In this document: positions 1 to 8,436 of the stretch, one piece after another
Layout: the number at the start of each line of letters is the position of its first letter
Position numbering within the stretch: position 1 is the first letter of the stretch
Source: Ruegeria sp. ANG-S4
GTDB taxonomy: Bacteria > Pseudomonadota > Alphaproteobacteria > Rhodobacterales > Rhodobacteraceae
Length of the DNA: 64,000 bases
Assembly (NCBI RefSeq): GCF_000814005.1
Contig: NZ_JWLK01000002.1
Span: forward strand, 434,001-498,000
Reading direction: 5' to 3'
Position numbers and translations under genes: made by a program
Notes under the pieces: generated by a model
The model's input: only the letters and a program-made list of their open reading frames with translations
Databases searched by the model: none
What the model was told of the DNA's origin: nothing

Positions 1-1031
1 TTGCCAGCCATTACGACGAAGGCCGAATGACGCGGTACGTCGATCCAACACCGGAATGGTCGATCACGGCGGGTCACTCCATCCGGCGCTATCGCGATCT
101 TGAAGACCGCAGCGGAATCACGTTCTACGCCCCTGTCGGATACCTCGGGCTCGGTGTCCCCGAATCCGATTATAACGCGCGCTGCGCGGAAACCGGTAAG
201 GCCAACGGTGCCGAGATTGAGCATCTTGATGCCGCTGCAATTCGGGCGCGGTATCCGTATCTTTCGGTGACCGACGACGTGGATGGGTTGGTCGAAACCG
301 GGGGGGCTGGATTCATTAGCCCAAGACGTATGGTTCAAGCGCAGACCCATCTTGCCGAAAAAGCCGGTGCAACCTGTATCCGCCAAGCGGCGAGAGCGGT
401 TCGAACCGTTCCCAAAGGCGTTGAGGTCGAACTGTGGGATGGTTCGGTCGTGCAGGCCGAAAAAGCACTGATCGCGACGGGTGCATTCACCGCGGCTTGT
501 GGTCTCAGCCCCAAAGATCTCGGCCTCACGGTTTTTGGGCGAACCACAGTATTGGTCCGGATCGAAGGCGAGGCGAGCCAAACACTTAGCGACATGCCGA
601 CGATGATCGACACAAAGGTTGGTGCCTACATTCTGCCGCCCATCCGATATCCCGACGGCCATTCCTACCTCAAGATCGGTGTTGGAAGGCCAACGGATCC
701 CCGCTTTACGTCACTGAACGAACTGCAATCCTGGTTCAAAGGTGACGGCGCGGACGTAGATCGACAAGAGTTCACGGCGCGGCTGAAAGAGCTGTTTCCC
801 ATCCTCAACCACTGCCATGTATGGCTGACCGACACCTGCGCAGTTACCCAAACACGCAGTGATCTGCCGATTATCGACTTTGCCCAGGACGACCGTATCG
901 CCGTTGCCGTCGGCGGCTGTGGCAAGGGCGCAAAAGGTTCGGACGAATGGGGTCGCATTGCGGCTGATTTGATCAGCGGCAACCCGTGGTCAACAAAGGT
1001 TTCGCGCGAGAAGCTGGCTCTTCCGGTTTGA
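1..1031 (+). CDS. FAD-dependent amine oxidase, monomeric sarcosine oxidase type (5'-truncated)
   Basis: The open frame begins at base 3 and continues beyond the left edge, so the N terminus with the first FAD-binding motif is missing; 342 residues are visible. The ATG at 27 is internal: codons before it (ASHYDEGR) read like the conserved run of sarcosine/N-methyltryptophan oxidases. Near the C terminus, CAVTQTRSDLPIID matches the site where these enzymes attach FAD covalently to Cys, and GGCGKGAKGSDEWG matches the final flavin-binding stretch. The expected reaction is oxidation of a secondary or N-methylated amine, giving aldehyde or ketone and H2O2. The exact substrate cannot be read from the sequence. 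A GST gene follows 81 bp downstream on the same strand. Confidence 0.8.
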   Translation, partial: ASHYDEGRMTRYVDPTPEWSITAGHSIRRYRDLEDRSGITFYAPVGYLGLGVPESDYNARCAETGKANGAEIEHLDAAAIRARYPYLSVTDDVDGLVETGGAGFISPRRMVQAQTHLAEKAGATCIRQAARAVRTVPKGVEVELWDGSVVQAEKALIATGAFTAACGLSPKDLGLTVFGRTTVLVRIEGEASQTLSDMPTMIDTKVGAYILPPIRYPDGHSYLKIGVGRPTDPRFTSLNELQSWFKGDGADVDRQEFTARLKELFPILNHCHVWLTDTCAVTQTRSDLPIIDFAQDDRIAVAVGGCGKGAKGSDEWGRIAADLISGNPWSTKVSREKLALPV

Positions 1032-1112
1032 TCGTAACGAGACCGGGAGGCTGAACCGCAAACCTGAGCCGGCATTAAGGTAGCATTGGACTAAGCAAAG
1101 GCGCGACAGACG

Positions 1113-1805
1113 ATGAAGTATAGACTGCACAACCGCCTGGGGTCCGGTGGTTTTGTCATCGAGGCAACGCTTGCCGCGGCAAACATCGACTTTGCCTATG
1201 AGCCGATAGAATCCACGCCAAATCAACCGCTTGGACCACAGTTGGACGGGCTGAGTTCCTGGGGTCAGGTGCCGGTATTGGAACTGAAAGACGGAACGAG
1301 GTTGACGGAAACCGCTGCCATCCTCGCCCATTTATCCTATGCCGAACCCGCCCTGAAGCATGGCCCAACACTTTGGATCGACAACCACCCATTGTTTTTG
1401 CGGTGGTCCGTTTTTCTTGCGGTCAACGCGTATGAAGGCATCCTTCGAAAAAGCTACACCCATCGGTACTTTGACGGTGCGCCCAACGCGCCGGACAGCA
1501 CCGATGGCACGCGCACCGAGGTCGAAGCGCAAATGACAGCGGCCATTCGCAAGGCGGCGAGTGATAAGGTTCACGCCGCCTTCAAATGCATCGAAACAGA
1601 AACCGCTGACCATAAATATCTCTTAGGTGACCGACTGTCGGCTTGTGACATTTTTCTGGCCATGCTCTACGCGTGGCACAACCAAAAACCCGACCTGCCA
1701 AAGTGCACTTGGATCACCACTCAGGTCGCAACCCACGACGACATACGACCAATCTGGCAGCGAAACTTCCACGACCGGCTTGATTTCAAATGGCATGAGC
1801 TTTGA
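1113..1805 (+). CDS. Glutathione S-transferase family protein
   Basis: The 230-residue product has the two-part GST layout. The N-terminal thioredoxin-like half runs to about residue 80, with VPVLELKDGTRLTETAAIL forming the cis-Pro and glutathione-binding segment. The rest is an all-helical half with the typical LLGDRLSACDIFLAMLYAW helix. The ATG at 1113 fits the family start directly (MKYRLHNRLGSGG). It would conjugate or reduce with glutathione in the cytoplasm; the substrate is unknown. It may be co-transcribed with the flavoprotein upstream (81 bp gap) and converges on the TRAP operon. Confidence 0.8.
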   Translation: MKYRLHNRLGSGGFVIEATLAAANIDFAYEPIESTPNQPLGPQLDGLSSWGQVPVLELKDGTRLTETAAILAHLSYAEPALKHGPTLWIDNHPLFLRWSVFLAVNAYEGILRKSYTHRYFDGAPNAPDSTDGTRTEVEAQMTAAIRKAASDKVHAAFKCIETETADHKYLLGDRLSACDIFLAMLYAWHNQKPDLPKCTWITTQVATHDDIRPIWQRNFHDRLDFKWHEL

Positions 1806-1921
1806 AGTCGGTGTGTTGGGGATTAAGTCAGGGCGCCATATCCCGAGCTAACAACAGAGCGACCGCGCAGCAACGGATTCAGCACTTCGGAAAGTGACCA
1901 CTAAAGGTATGGGCATACGTA

Positions 1922-3229
1922 TCACAAGGATGGCAAAAACAGTGCCAACCCGGGGAACGCGATCAGTAGAACGACCAGCAAAAGTGAGCAGAAGATAAAC
2001 GGGAAGGCGGACGTGTAGATTTCACGCATCGTCGTGCCCGGCGGCGCGACGCCTTTCATTACAAAAAGCAACAGCCCGAAGGGCGGCGTTGTAAAGCTGA
2101 TTTCAAGCGAAAGCAGCATGATCAGTCCGAACCAGATCGGGTCAAACCCAAGGGTCTGCGCCAGGGGAAAAAAGATCGGCACGGTCAGCAGCATGATCGA
2201 TATCTGCTCCATGAACATGCCCAGCAAGAGGAGTACCGCGAACATAACCGAAAGCATTGCCAGCGGGGCCAGTTCGAATGCAATGGCCCAGTTCACCAAT
2301 CCTCGGGACGCACCTGAAAACGCCAATAGCTGACTGAACGTGGCCGAGCCAAAAACGATCAGGTAGGCCATTAGAGTGACCTTCAAAGCGCCTGTTACCG
2401 ACTTTTTGATCGCCTCCCACGTCAAACAACGGAACAGCGCCGCAAGGACCAAAACACCCAACGCGCCGAAAGCCGCCGCTTCGGATGGGGTCACAAAGCC
2501 CTGAATCATCAGAACGATAATTACCACCATGACGCCGACCATCGGGACGACCTCGGTCATGAGCAACTTAAGGCGGTATCCCAGAGACATCGGCGCAACG
2601 TCATAGGCGGGGGCCGCATCTGGGTCTATCCGGGTCTGCAACCATATGGTCCCAATGTAAAACGCAGCCAGAATCAGTCCGGGGATGACCCCTGCAATAA
2701 GCAGCGCCGCAACGTCGATCTGCGCAAGTGTCGCCAGAAGAACCGCAAGAGCTGAAGGCGGGATTATGATTGCCAGACCACCTGTGCCCAGAATGGGCCC
2801 GATGCTCATATGCGACTTGTAACCACGCCTGTTCATTTCGGGCACCATGAGCGATCCCAACAGGGCTGTTGAGCCCATCGAAGAACCGGACAGGGTGGAA
2901 AACGCAGTGCCGCCCAAAACGGTCACATAGCTCAACCGCCCCGGCAATCGGCCGAGCAGTTTGTCGATCGCACTGAACATGCGCCCGCCCAGTCCGGTAT
3001 GAAAGAAAATCTCGCCCATCAACAAGAAAAGGGGGATCGGCATCAGGGCATATTTCGTCAATGCCCCAAGCCCGTTGTTGAGCAGTTGCGTGACGCCCCG
3101 TTCCCCGCCCATGAACACCCAGGCCCCAACGATATTGGCGGCCAGAAACGCCAAAGCGACAGGCATGCCAATGGCCATCAGGAACACGATTGATCCCAAC
3201 AACAGAGCCAGAGCCTCGTACCACTCCAT
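1922..3229 (-). CDS. dctM: TRAP transporter large permease (DctM)
   Basis: This 435-residue, very hydrophobic protein has about a dozen membrane segments and matches the DctM subunit of tripartite ATP-independent periplasmic transporters, for example the GSSMGSTALLGSLMVPEM, PPSALAVLLATLA and TTPPFGLLLFVMKGVAPPG stretches. It forms the ion-coupled solute channel. Its ATG overlaps the stop codon of the small permease by one base (TAATG), so the two are translationally coupled. It is the last gene of the leftward arm that also carries leuC and leuD, which makes it the likely importer of that pathway's substrate. Confidence 0.93.
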   Translation of the reverse strand: MEWYEALALLLGSIVFLMAIGMPVALAFLAANIVGAWVFMGGERGVTQLLNNGLGALTKYALMPIPLFLLMGEIFFHTGLGGRMFSAIDKLLGRLPGRLSYVTVLGGTAFSTLSGSSMGSTALLGSLMVPEMNRRGYKSHMSIGPILGTGGLAIIIPPSALAVLLATLAQIDVAALLIAGVIPGLILAAFYIGTIWLQTRIDPDAAPAYDVAPMSLGYRLKLLMTEVVPMVGVMVVIIVLMIQGFVTPSEAAAFGALGVLVLAALFRCLTWEAIKKSVTGALKVTLMAYLIVFGSATFSQLLAFSGASRGLVNWAIAFELAPLAMLSVMFAVLLLLGMFMEQISIMLLTVPIFFPLAQTLGFDPIWFGLIMLLSLEISFTTPPFGLLLFVMKGVAPPGTTMREIYTSAFPFIFCSLLLVVLLIAFPGLALFLPSL

Positions 3230-3729
3230 TATTCGTGAATCCCGGCTTCGCCGCTGTGCATCAGTTCGGCCCCAAAAACAAATCGCGAGAACTCAATCGC
3301 CATAAGCCCGAATGAAAGCGGGAAGGAGATCGTCAGCATCCAGCGGGGAAAGTAGTAGGCGCGGGTATCAAAATCTCCGCGCTCGACATTGGTCAGGACC
3401 AGATCAGCCCCCTGCCATGCAAGGATCAAGCAGACAACGACGCAGGCAGCCGCGACCGCACGGCTGACAATGCGGCGCAGGTGCAAAGGCAGTGCAGCAG
3501 TTACAAGTTCGATATGTACATGCCCTTTCTCCCGCACCAACCACGGCGCGCCAAGCATTGTCATGTACAAAAGACCGTATTCAGCGGATGTGAAAAGCCA
3601 TGCAAAGGGCTGGAGCCCAGCGTTTCGCATCAGGACCGACGTGATGACGGACAACATCAACCAGACCAGAAGCAGACCCGCGATGATGGCCATACCAAAC
3701 AGTACTGCGTCGTAGACCTTTTTCATCAT
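3229..3729 (-). CDS. dctQ: TRAP transporter small permease (DctQ)
   Basis: This 166-residue protein has four predicted membrane segments and the DctQ features ERGDFDTRAYYFPRW and KGHVHIELV. It pairs with DctM in the inner membrane. A longer reading frame from a TTG at 3768 exists, but the ATG at 3729 (MMKKVYDAVLFG) puts the first membrane helix at the N terminus and is the better start. It lies 63 bp downstream of the solute-binding protein gene and overlaps dctM by one base. Confidence 0.9.
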   Translation of the reverse strand: MMKKVYDAVLFGMAIIAGLLLVWLMLSVITSVLMRNAGLQPFAWLFTSAEYGLLYMTMLGAPWLVREKGHVHIELVTAALPLHLRRIVSRAVAAACVVVCLILAWQGADLVLTNVERGDFDTRAYYFPRWMLTISFPLSFGLMAIEFSRFVFGAELMHSGEAGIHE

Positions 3730-3792
3730 CCAGCCTGTTCTGCCCCAAGAATTTGACAGGCCCGGCAAATGCGCGCGGGCCTGCCGCCAGAC

Positions 3793-4806
3793 CTAGTTTG
3801 CAGCGTCGAGATCGTAGAACAGTTCGATCAGACGGTCATAATTCCCTGTTCCTCCGGGCTGTTCCGCCATGAGGCCATTCATCCGTTCCCACGTCTTTTC
3901 ACGCGCGGCGGCCAGGTAATTCGCCTTGGCGTCCCCTTCGAGGCTGACAACCGTCATTCCAGCCGCATCCAACGCCGCGAAATCTTCGTCCCGCTTGCTG
4001 CGCAGCGCTTCGACACTGTCTTTCTCGTGCTGAATCGCCACATCCTGCAGGATCGTACGAGCCTCGTCAGACAGTGAATTCCAGCGCTCCAGATTGACGA
4101 TTACGCCCAGGTCGGTCGAGAAGAAGCAAGGCTCGATGCGGTAGTTCAGAAACTCGTTCCATTTCAGGTCGATCAGACCGATCTGGGTCCACCCTGTCGC
4201 GTCCACAACACCTCGCTGCAGGGCCGAGTACACCTCGCCCGTCGGCAGATCGATCACCTGCGCGCCAAGATAGTTCGTAAAGAAAGCGTTGTAGACGTTG
4301 TTACCGCGCAGCTTCAGGCCTTCGACCTCAAGATTGCCGTCAGCATCGAAACTGGGCTCGTCACGGGTCCAAAGGTTATAGCAGACGCCACTGTCGAACC
4401 AGCCGAGGTATTTCAGCCCCATCTTTTCCTGATGGATCTGGTCGATCAACTCTGTGCCACCATTGGCGCGGGTCTCGATCGCGGTCAGGTTTGATGCGAC
4501 CATCGCATCCTTTTCGGGCAGCGCGCCGCCATAGAACGAACCGGGCGTGTAGACCATGTCGACAATCCCGTCTCGCACGGCGTCTGGCTGTTGAAACATA
4601 CCAATGGCCTCGGGTCCGCCGCGCACGTCAATCTGGATGACACCTTTGCCCGCCTCGTTCACCTTGTCGACGAAATCAAGAAAGCTCTGAGTGTAGATCA
4701 GGGTTTCGGGGAAGGCATGCACGGCCGAGATGGTTTCTTCGGCTTTGGCCGTTCCGGCAACCAGTACGGCCCCTGCCAACAGGCCAGCCAATGAATTCAT
4801 TTTCAT
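3793..4806 (-). CDS. dctP: TRAP transporter solute-binding protein (DctP)
   Basis: This 337-residue periplasmic binding protein begins with a clear signal peptide (MKMNSLAGLLAGAVLVAGTA, cleavage near AKA-EE). The start is the ATG at 4806, preceded by GGAGG; a longer frame to 4863 has no such site. DctP-family features include NNVYNAFFTNYLGAQVIDLP and GEVYSALQRGVVDATG. It captures an organic acid in the periplasm and delivers it to DctQM. TRAP binding proteins of this type usually bind carboxylates, which agrees with the neighbouring LeuCD-like hydratase, but the ligand is unknown. Confidence 0.92.
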   Translation of the reverse strand: MKMNSLAGLLAGAVLVAGTAKAEETISAVHAFPETLIYTQSFLDFVDKVNEAGKGVIQIDVRGGPEAIGMFQQPDAVRDGIVDMVYTPGSFYGGALPEKDAMVASNLTAIETRANGGTELIDQIHQEKMGLKYLGWFDSGVCYNLWTRDEPSFDADGNLEVEGLKLRGNNVYNAFFTNYLGAQVIDLPTGEVYSALQRGVVDATGWTQIGLIDLKWNEFLNYRIEPCFFSTDLGVIVNLERWNSLSDEARTILQDVAIQHEKDSVEALRSKRDEDFAALDAAGMTVVSLEGDAKANYLAAAREKTWERMNGLMAEQPGGTGNYDRLIELFYDLDAAN

Positions 4807-4904
4807 AGTTTTTCCTCCACTTGTTTCGGGGGCATTTTGTTGAGATCGCCCCATGTTTTTCATGGCATTTTTGCCTGTCTTGCGCCGTCTTCACGCGACG
4901 TCGG

Positions 4905-5516
4905 TCAATCGGGACCTGTTGGCCACGCCCAGGGGGTAGACTGATTGCGCAGGTTCCTGTGGGCGCCGATTGTTCGTTTGTGTTGTTGGGTTAGATCTAT
5001 GTCGTCCCAGCCGTTGATCAGTTTGACGCGCCATCCTTTATCCAGCTCAAAGGTGGTCGTGATGTCACCGAGTTTCAGTTGGTTCCTTGTGAGATCAATG
5101 GAAAGTTCTCCCGAGACACCTTTCAATACCTCCTTCATCTGCGAAATCATTGATTCATTAATCTGCGCAGGCAGCAGGCCATTATTGATCGCATTGTTGG
5201 CGAAGATGTCCCCGAAACTCGGCGCGATGACCGCTCGAAAACCGGCGTCCACAAGTGCATAAACCGCGGCCTCGCGCGACGACCCGCTTCCGAAATTCTG
5301 CCCAGTGATCAAAATGCTGACGCCTTCATGCCGGTTCAGAGGGAAATCCGCGGTAAGTTTTTCGCTCTCGTCCCGCCGCATGTCGTGCAAAAGATAGCGA
5401 CCATAGCCTTGGCTGCGCGGAACGGACATGAAGCGCGCCGGGATCAGTTGATCCGTGTCGATGTTATCAATCGCCAGGACAAGCGCCTGACCCCTGTGCT
5501 GGGTCCATCCGGCCAT
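4905..5516 (-). CDS. leuD: LeuD-type hydro-lyase small subunit (3-isopropylmalate dehydratase family)
   Basis: This 203-residue protein is the swivelling small subunit of an aconitase-superfamily hydratase. Typical features are DNIDTDQLIPARF near residue 20, NFGSGSSREAAVYAL near residue 75 and APSFGDIFANNAINNGLLP. The ATG at 5516 overlaps the leuC stop by one base (TGATG); the frame open upstream of it is leuC read in another phase. Its place beside a TRAP importer, a GntR regulator and, across the promoter, a KRCGH lyase suggests a catabolic hydratase (maleate, citraconate or dimethylmaleate type) rather than leucine synthesis. That role is an inference; the family call is firm. Confidence 0.88.
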   Translation of the reverse strand: MAGWTQHRGQALVLAIDNIDTDQLIPARFMSVPRSQGYGRYLLHDMRRDESEKLTADFPLNRHEGVSILITGQNFGSGSSREAAVYALVDAGFRAVIAPSFGDIFANNAINNGLLPAQINESMISQMKEVLKGVSGELSIDLTRNQLKLGDITTTFELDKGWRVKLINGWDDIDLTQQHKRTIGAHRNLRNQSTPWAWPTGPD

Positions 5517-6922
5517 CACGCCGCCCTGCCCTTTAATAGCGACCGCACATCCGTGATGGCGCCTGTCACCGCCGCGGCCGCAACCATGGCTGGCGACATC
5601 AAATGCGTGCGTGCCCCACGTCCCTGTCGGCCGCGGAAGTTCCGGTTCGTCGAAGACGCACAACGCTTGCCTTCGCCCACCACGTCACCATTCATACCAA
5701 CACACATTGAGCATCCGGATGCAGCCCACTCCAAACCAGCATCCTTGAAGATCCTGTCCAGCCCCTCGGCTTCGGCCTGCGCCTTGACCCGCGCCGAACC
5801 CGGAGAGATCAGGCCGGGCACGCACGCTCTGCGCCCGCTCAGAACCAACGCCGCCTCTCTGAGATCCTCGATGCGGCCATTTGTGCACGAGCCGATAAAG
5901 ACCTGATCTACGGGAATTCCAGCCAACGGTCGCCCCGGCCTCAGACCCATATAATCCAGTGCTTCGCGCGTCGAATGCTTCTTGGCAGGGTCAGCTTGGT
6001 CCGGGACTGGGATTTTTGCCGTGACGGGCAAAGCCTGCTCCGGGCTGGTGCCCCAGGTGACTGTTGGCGCGATATCAGCGGCGATGAAGGTCACCTCACG
6101 GTCGAAAACGGCACCCTGATCCGTGGCGAGGCCCCGCCACGTCTTTTGGGCCGTATCGTTGTCTTGGCCCATAGGCGCGTATTCCCTTCCGTTGAGATAG
6201 GCAAAAGTAACCTCGTCCGGGGCCACCATGCCAAACCGGGCACCGCCTTCGATTGAAAGGTTGCACAAGGTCATGCGCCCTTCCATCGTCAGATCCCGAA
6301 CTGCTTGTCCCGCGTATTCAACCGCATGACCTTGTGCACCGCCGGTTCCCAATCGCGCGATCCAGTTCAGCGCGATGTCTTTGGCCGTCACCCCTGCTCC
6401 AAGACTGCCATCGATATTGATCCGCATCGACTTTGGCTTTCGCTGCCAGATCGTCTGGGTCGCCAGCACATGCGCGACCTCGGTCGCCCCGATCCCGAAA
6501 GCCAGCGCGCCAAACGCACCATGTGTCGAAGTGTGGCTGTCACCACAGGTTATCAAAAGCCCCGGCAGCGTCAGGCCAAGCTCTGGACCGATGACATGCA
6601 CTATGCCTTGCGCCGGGTCGTCCAGATCGAAGATACGAAGGTTGTGACGCGCTGCATTCCCCCGCAATGTCTCGATCATTCCGGCAATATTCGGGTCGGC
6701 GATCCGAGATCGGTTCCGGGTTGGCGCATAATGGTCGACAACCGCGAAGGTCAGGCCGGGTTCGGCCACGGGTAAGTCGCGCTCTGACAATTTTGCGAAG
6801 GCATGATGCGATCCTTCGTGCACCAGGTGCCTGTCGACCCACAGCAGCGATACACCATCCTCACGCGTCAGAACCTCATGCGAGGCCCAGAGCTTGTCGA
6901 GCATGGTGCGCGGTGGGCTCAT
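5516..6922 (-). CDS. leuC: LeuC-type hydro-lyase large subunit (3-isopropylmalate dehydratase family)
   Basis: This 468-residue protein is the 4Fe-4S subunit of an aconitase-superfamily hydratase. The three cluster cysteines are visible in GSCTNGRIEDL (near residue 345) and ASGCSMCVGMN (near 405 and 408); the N terminus has the MLDKLWASHEVL and DHYAPT blocks. The ATG at 6922 overlaps the stop codon of the GntR gene (ATGA), so the regulator and hydratase are coupled. With LeuD it would hydrate or dehydrate a branched dicarboxylic acid. Biosynthetic leuCD normally sits with leuB; here the company is a transporter and lyase genes, pointing to catabolism. The true substrate is undetermined. Confidence 0.9.
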   Translation of the reverse strand: MSPPRTMLDKLWASHEVLTREDGVSLLWVDRHLVHEGSHHAFAKLSERDLPVAEPGLTFAVVDHYAPTRNRSRIADPNIAGMIETLRGNAARHNLRIFDLDDPAQGIVHVIGPELGLTLPGLLITCGDSHTSTHGAFGALAFGIGATEVAHVLATQTIWQRKPKSMRINIDGSLGAGVTAKDIALNWIARLGTGGAQGHAVEYAGQAVRDLTMEGRMTLCNLSIEGGARFGMVAPDEVTFAYLNGREYAPMGQDNDTAQKTWRGLATDQGAVFDREVTFIAADIAPTVTWGTSPEQALPVTAKIPVPDQADPAKKHSTREALDYMGLRPGRPLAGIPVDQVFIGSCTNGRIEDLREAALVLSGRRACVPGLISPGSARVKAQAEAEGLDRIFKDAGLEWAASGCSMCVGMNGDVVGEGKRCASSTNRNFRGRQGRGARTHLMSPAMVAAAAVTGAITDVRSLLKGRAA

Positions 6923-7722
6923 TCCCCGCCCTCTTCGCTGCGTCCGATGGCGGGTTCCCAATGACGAGCCGAGCCGGTCCCAACGCGCGCCAAAGGCATT
7001 TCGAGGCGGAACATGTCTGGCCGGTACAGGCCCGAAAGATACTCGACCCCGTTGCCTTCGACATCGCGAACGATCCGCTTCAGAGACAACAAGGCTGATC
7101 CGACAGCGACGCCCAAGGCCTCGGCCACGTCGGGGCCAGCCAGAGTTGCAGACACTGTTTGATGCGCTTCTTCGATTTGTACCCCACCCCGTTCCAAAAG
7201 CTTGAACAGTGGCGTGGTGGCAAGGTCGCTTTCCGAATAGTTCCGCGCGATCGACGCGGGCACGTAAGTTGTCAGATGTGAAAACGGAACGTCACCGGTC
7301 AGACGTACGCGCGTGGCGATCTGCACCTGATGGTCGACAGGCAGCCCCATGGCCGCGGAAACAGCATCGGGGGCCTTTCCATAAGAAAACGACAATAGCC
7401 GCGCGGTGGTGCTTTGCCCCATTTCGACAAGCTGCGGCATCAACGTGTTGAAATTCATCGCAGCGGGCACCGCAAGCGCGGATTGGCCCGAGACCTTTGT
7501 GCCGCTGCCTGCCTGCCGTTCGATCAAACCATTGTTCGACAGCGCCTCCAGCGCGCGCCGGATGGTTACACGAGACACTCCGAACTTCTCGGCCAACCGC
7601 TGTTCGCCCGGTAGAGTGTCCCCGGCTGAAAGCTGCCCCTCGGTGATCTGATCATGCAAAGACAGATAGACGCGCTGCGCCTTGGTTCCGTCCGGAAGAT
7701 TGGCCGCGCTGATCTTGTTCAC
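6919..7722 (-). CDS. GntR family regulator with UTRA ligand-binding domain
   Basis: About 267 residues if the GTG at 7722 is used; a TTG at 7779 gives 286. The N-terminal winged helix shows the HutC-subfamily pattern (LPGEQRLAEKFGVSRVTIRR), followed by a UTRA effector domain (YGKAPDAVSAAMGLPVDHQV through GVEYLSGLYRPDMFRLEM). It is the first gene of the leftward arm, overlaps leuC by four bases, and faces the rightward catabolic genes. It most likely represses both arms through the inverted repeat at 7831-7848 and releases on binding a pathway intermediate. The start codon is the main uncertainty. Confidence 0.88.
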   Translation of the reverse strand: MNKISAANLPDGTKAQRVYLSLHDQITEGQLSAGDTLPGEQRLAEKFGVSRVTIRRALEALSNNGLIERQAGSGTKVSGQSALAVPAAMNFNTLMPQLVEMGQSTTARLLSFSYGKAPDAVSAAMGLPVDHQVQIATRVRLTGDVPFSHLTTYVPASIARNYSESDLATTPLFKLLERGGVQIEEAHQTVSATLAGPDVAEALGVAVGSALLSLKRIVRDVEGNGVEYLSGLYRPDMFRLEMPLARVGTGSARHWEPAIGRSEEGGE

Positions 7723-7830
7723 CCTGTGATTCCCCGTTTGAGACACCACTGATCGTAAAACGGCCCCTTGGAAAATCAAGCTTTAGTATTACCTTGCTGA
7801 GAAAATTAGTCTTATCTTTTTCTGTTAATC

Positions 7831-7848
7831 TGTATTACGTTTAATACA
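7831..7848. promoter_or_regulatory. Probable GntR operator, TGTATTA-N4-TAATACA
   Basis: A perfect inverted repeat with 7-base arms (TGTATTA at 7831-7837, TAATACA at 7842-7848) separated by CGTT. It lies in the AT-rich divergent intergenic region, 22 bases before the GTG of the rightward operon. This is the usual form of HutC-type GntR sites. A weaker GTATTA-like half site lies near 7785. Binding by the adjacent regulator is inferred. Confidence 0.7.
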
Positions 7849-7869
7849 TTAAAAGAGAGGAGCCGCGAC

Positions 7870-8436
7870 GTGCCGATTGTCGAATTGCATGTGATGGAAG
7901 GTTACGATGTGCAAGAAAAACAGCGGCTTGGCGCGTTTTTGACTCGGGCAGTACGATTCGTGATACCTGCGGAACCGGACGCGGTCACCGTTCTCATCCA
8001 CGACACCCCCGAACAGAATTTCTTTCGCGGTGGCGAGCCGAAACAACTTGCCCGGGCGAAGCAAGACCCGGAGCTGATCGTGCGTGCGTTCCTGTCCGAA
8101 ATGGGTGAGCGAGCATTTGAAAACGCGGGCCTCAGGCTTGCCCCAGACTTTGTCATGCAGTTCCCCGGGGCACCGCCGATGCGAGATCTTGCAGACCTGA
8201 TGGCATGGGCCGCAATCCGCTATCGCAAAATTGCAAAAACATATGTTGGGTTTGACGCGCTGCAAAGTGATGGCAACGCAGCGATCGTTTATTGCCGCGG
8301 AACACTGTCCGGTGAGTGGTTGGATGGCACCCCTTTCGAAGGCATCCGGTTCATCGACAGCTTCGAAGTCGAAGACAACCTTATAACGCGTCAGGACGTC
8401 TGGAACGACATTGCAGAAGTAAAGGCACAGGCATGA
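7870..8436 (+). CDS. Tautomerase-like / SnoaL-like two-domain protein
   Basis: The 188-residue product starts at a GTG preceded by AGAGGAG. Residues 1-60 (PIVELHVMEGYDVQEKQRL) resemble the 4-oxalocrotonate tautomerase/MIF fold, with a Pro right after the initiator as in enzymes that use Pro1 as a base. The region from about residue 75 (LIVRAFLSEMGERAFENAGL, then YCRGTLSGEWLDGTPFEG and FIDSFEVEDNLITRQDVW) resembles a SnoaL/NTF2-like domain. It is the first gene of the rightward arm and overlaps hyuB by four bases. A role in isomerising an unsaturated keto or enol acid is plausible. Both domain calls rest on short motifs. Confidence 0.65.
   Translation: MPIVELHVMEGYDVQEKQRLGAFLTRAVRFVIPAEPDAVTVLIHDTPEQNFFRGGEPKQLARAKQDPELIVRAFLSEMGERAFENAGLRLAPDFVMQFPGAPPMRDLADLMAWAAIRYRKIAKTYVGFDALQSDGNAAIVYCRGTLSGEWLDGTPFEGIRFIDSFEVEDNLITRQDVWNDIAEVKAQA

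Noticed and set aside
5328-6775. Plus-strand frames across leuC/leuD
   Set aside because: They are shadows of two clearly homologous genes on the other strand.
5516-6922. LeuCD as leucine biosynthesis enzymes
   Set aside because: No leuA or leuB gene is near, and the genes are coupled to a GntR regulator and importer; not excluded biochemically.
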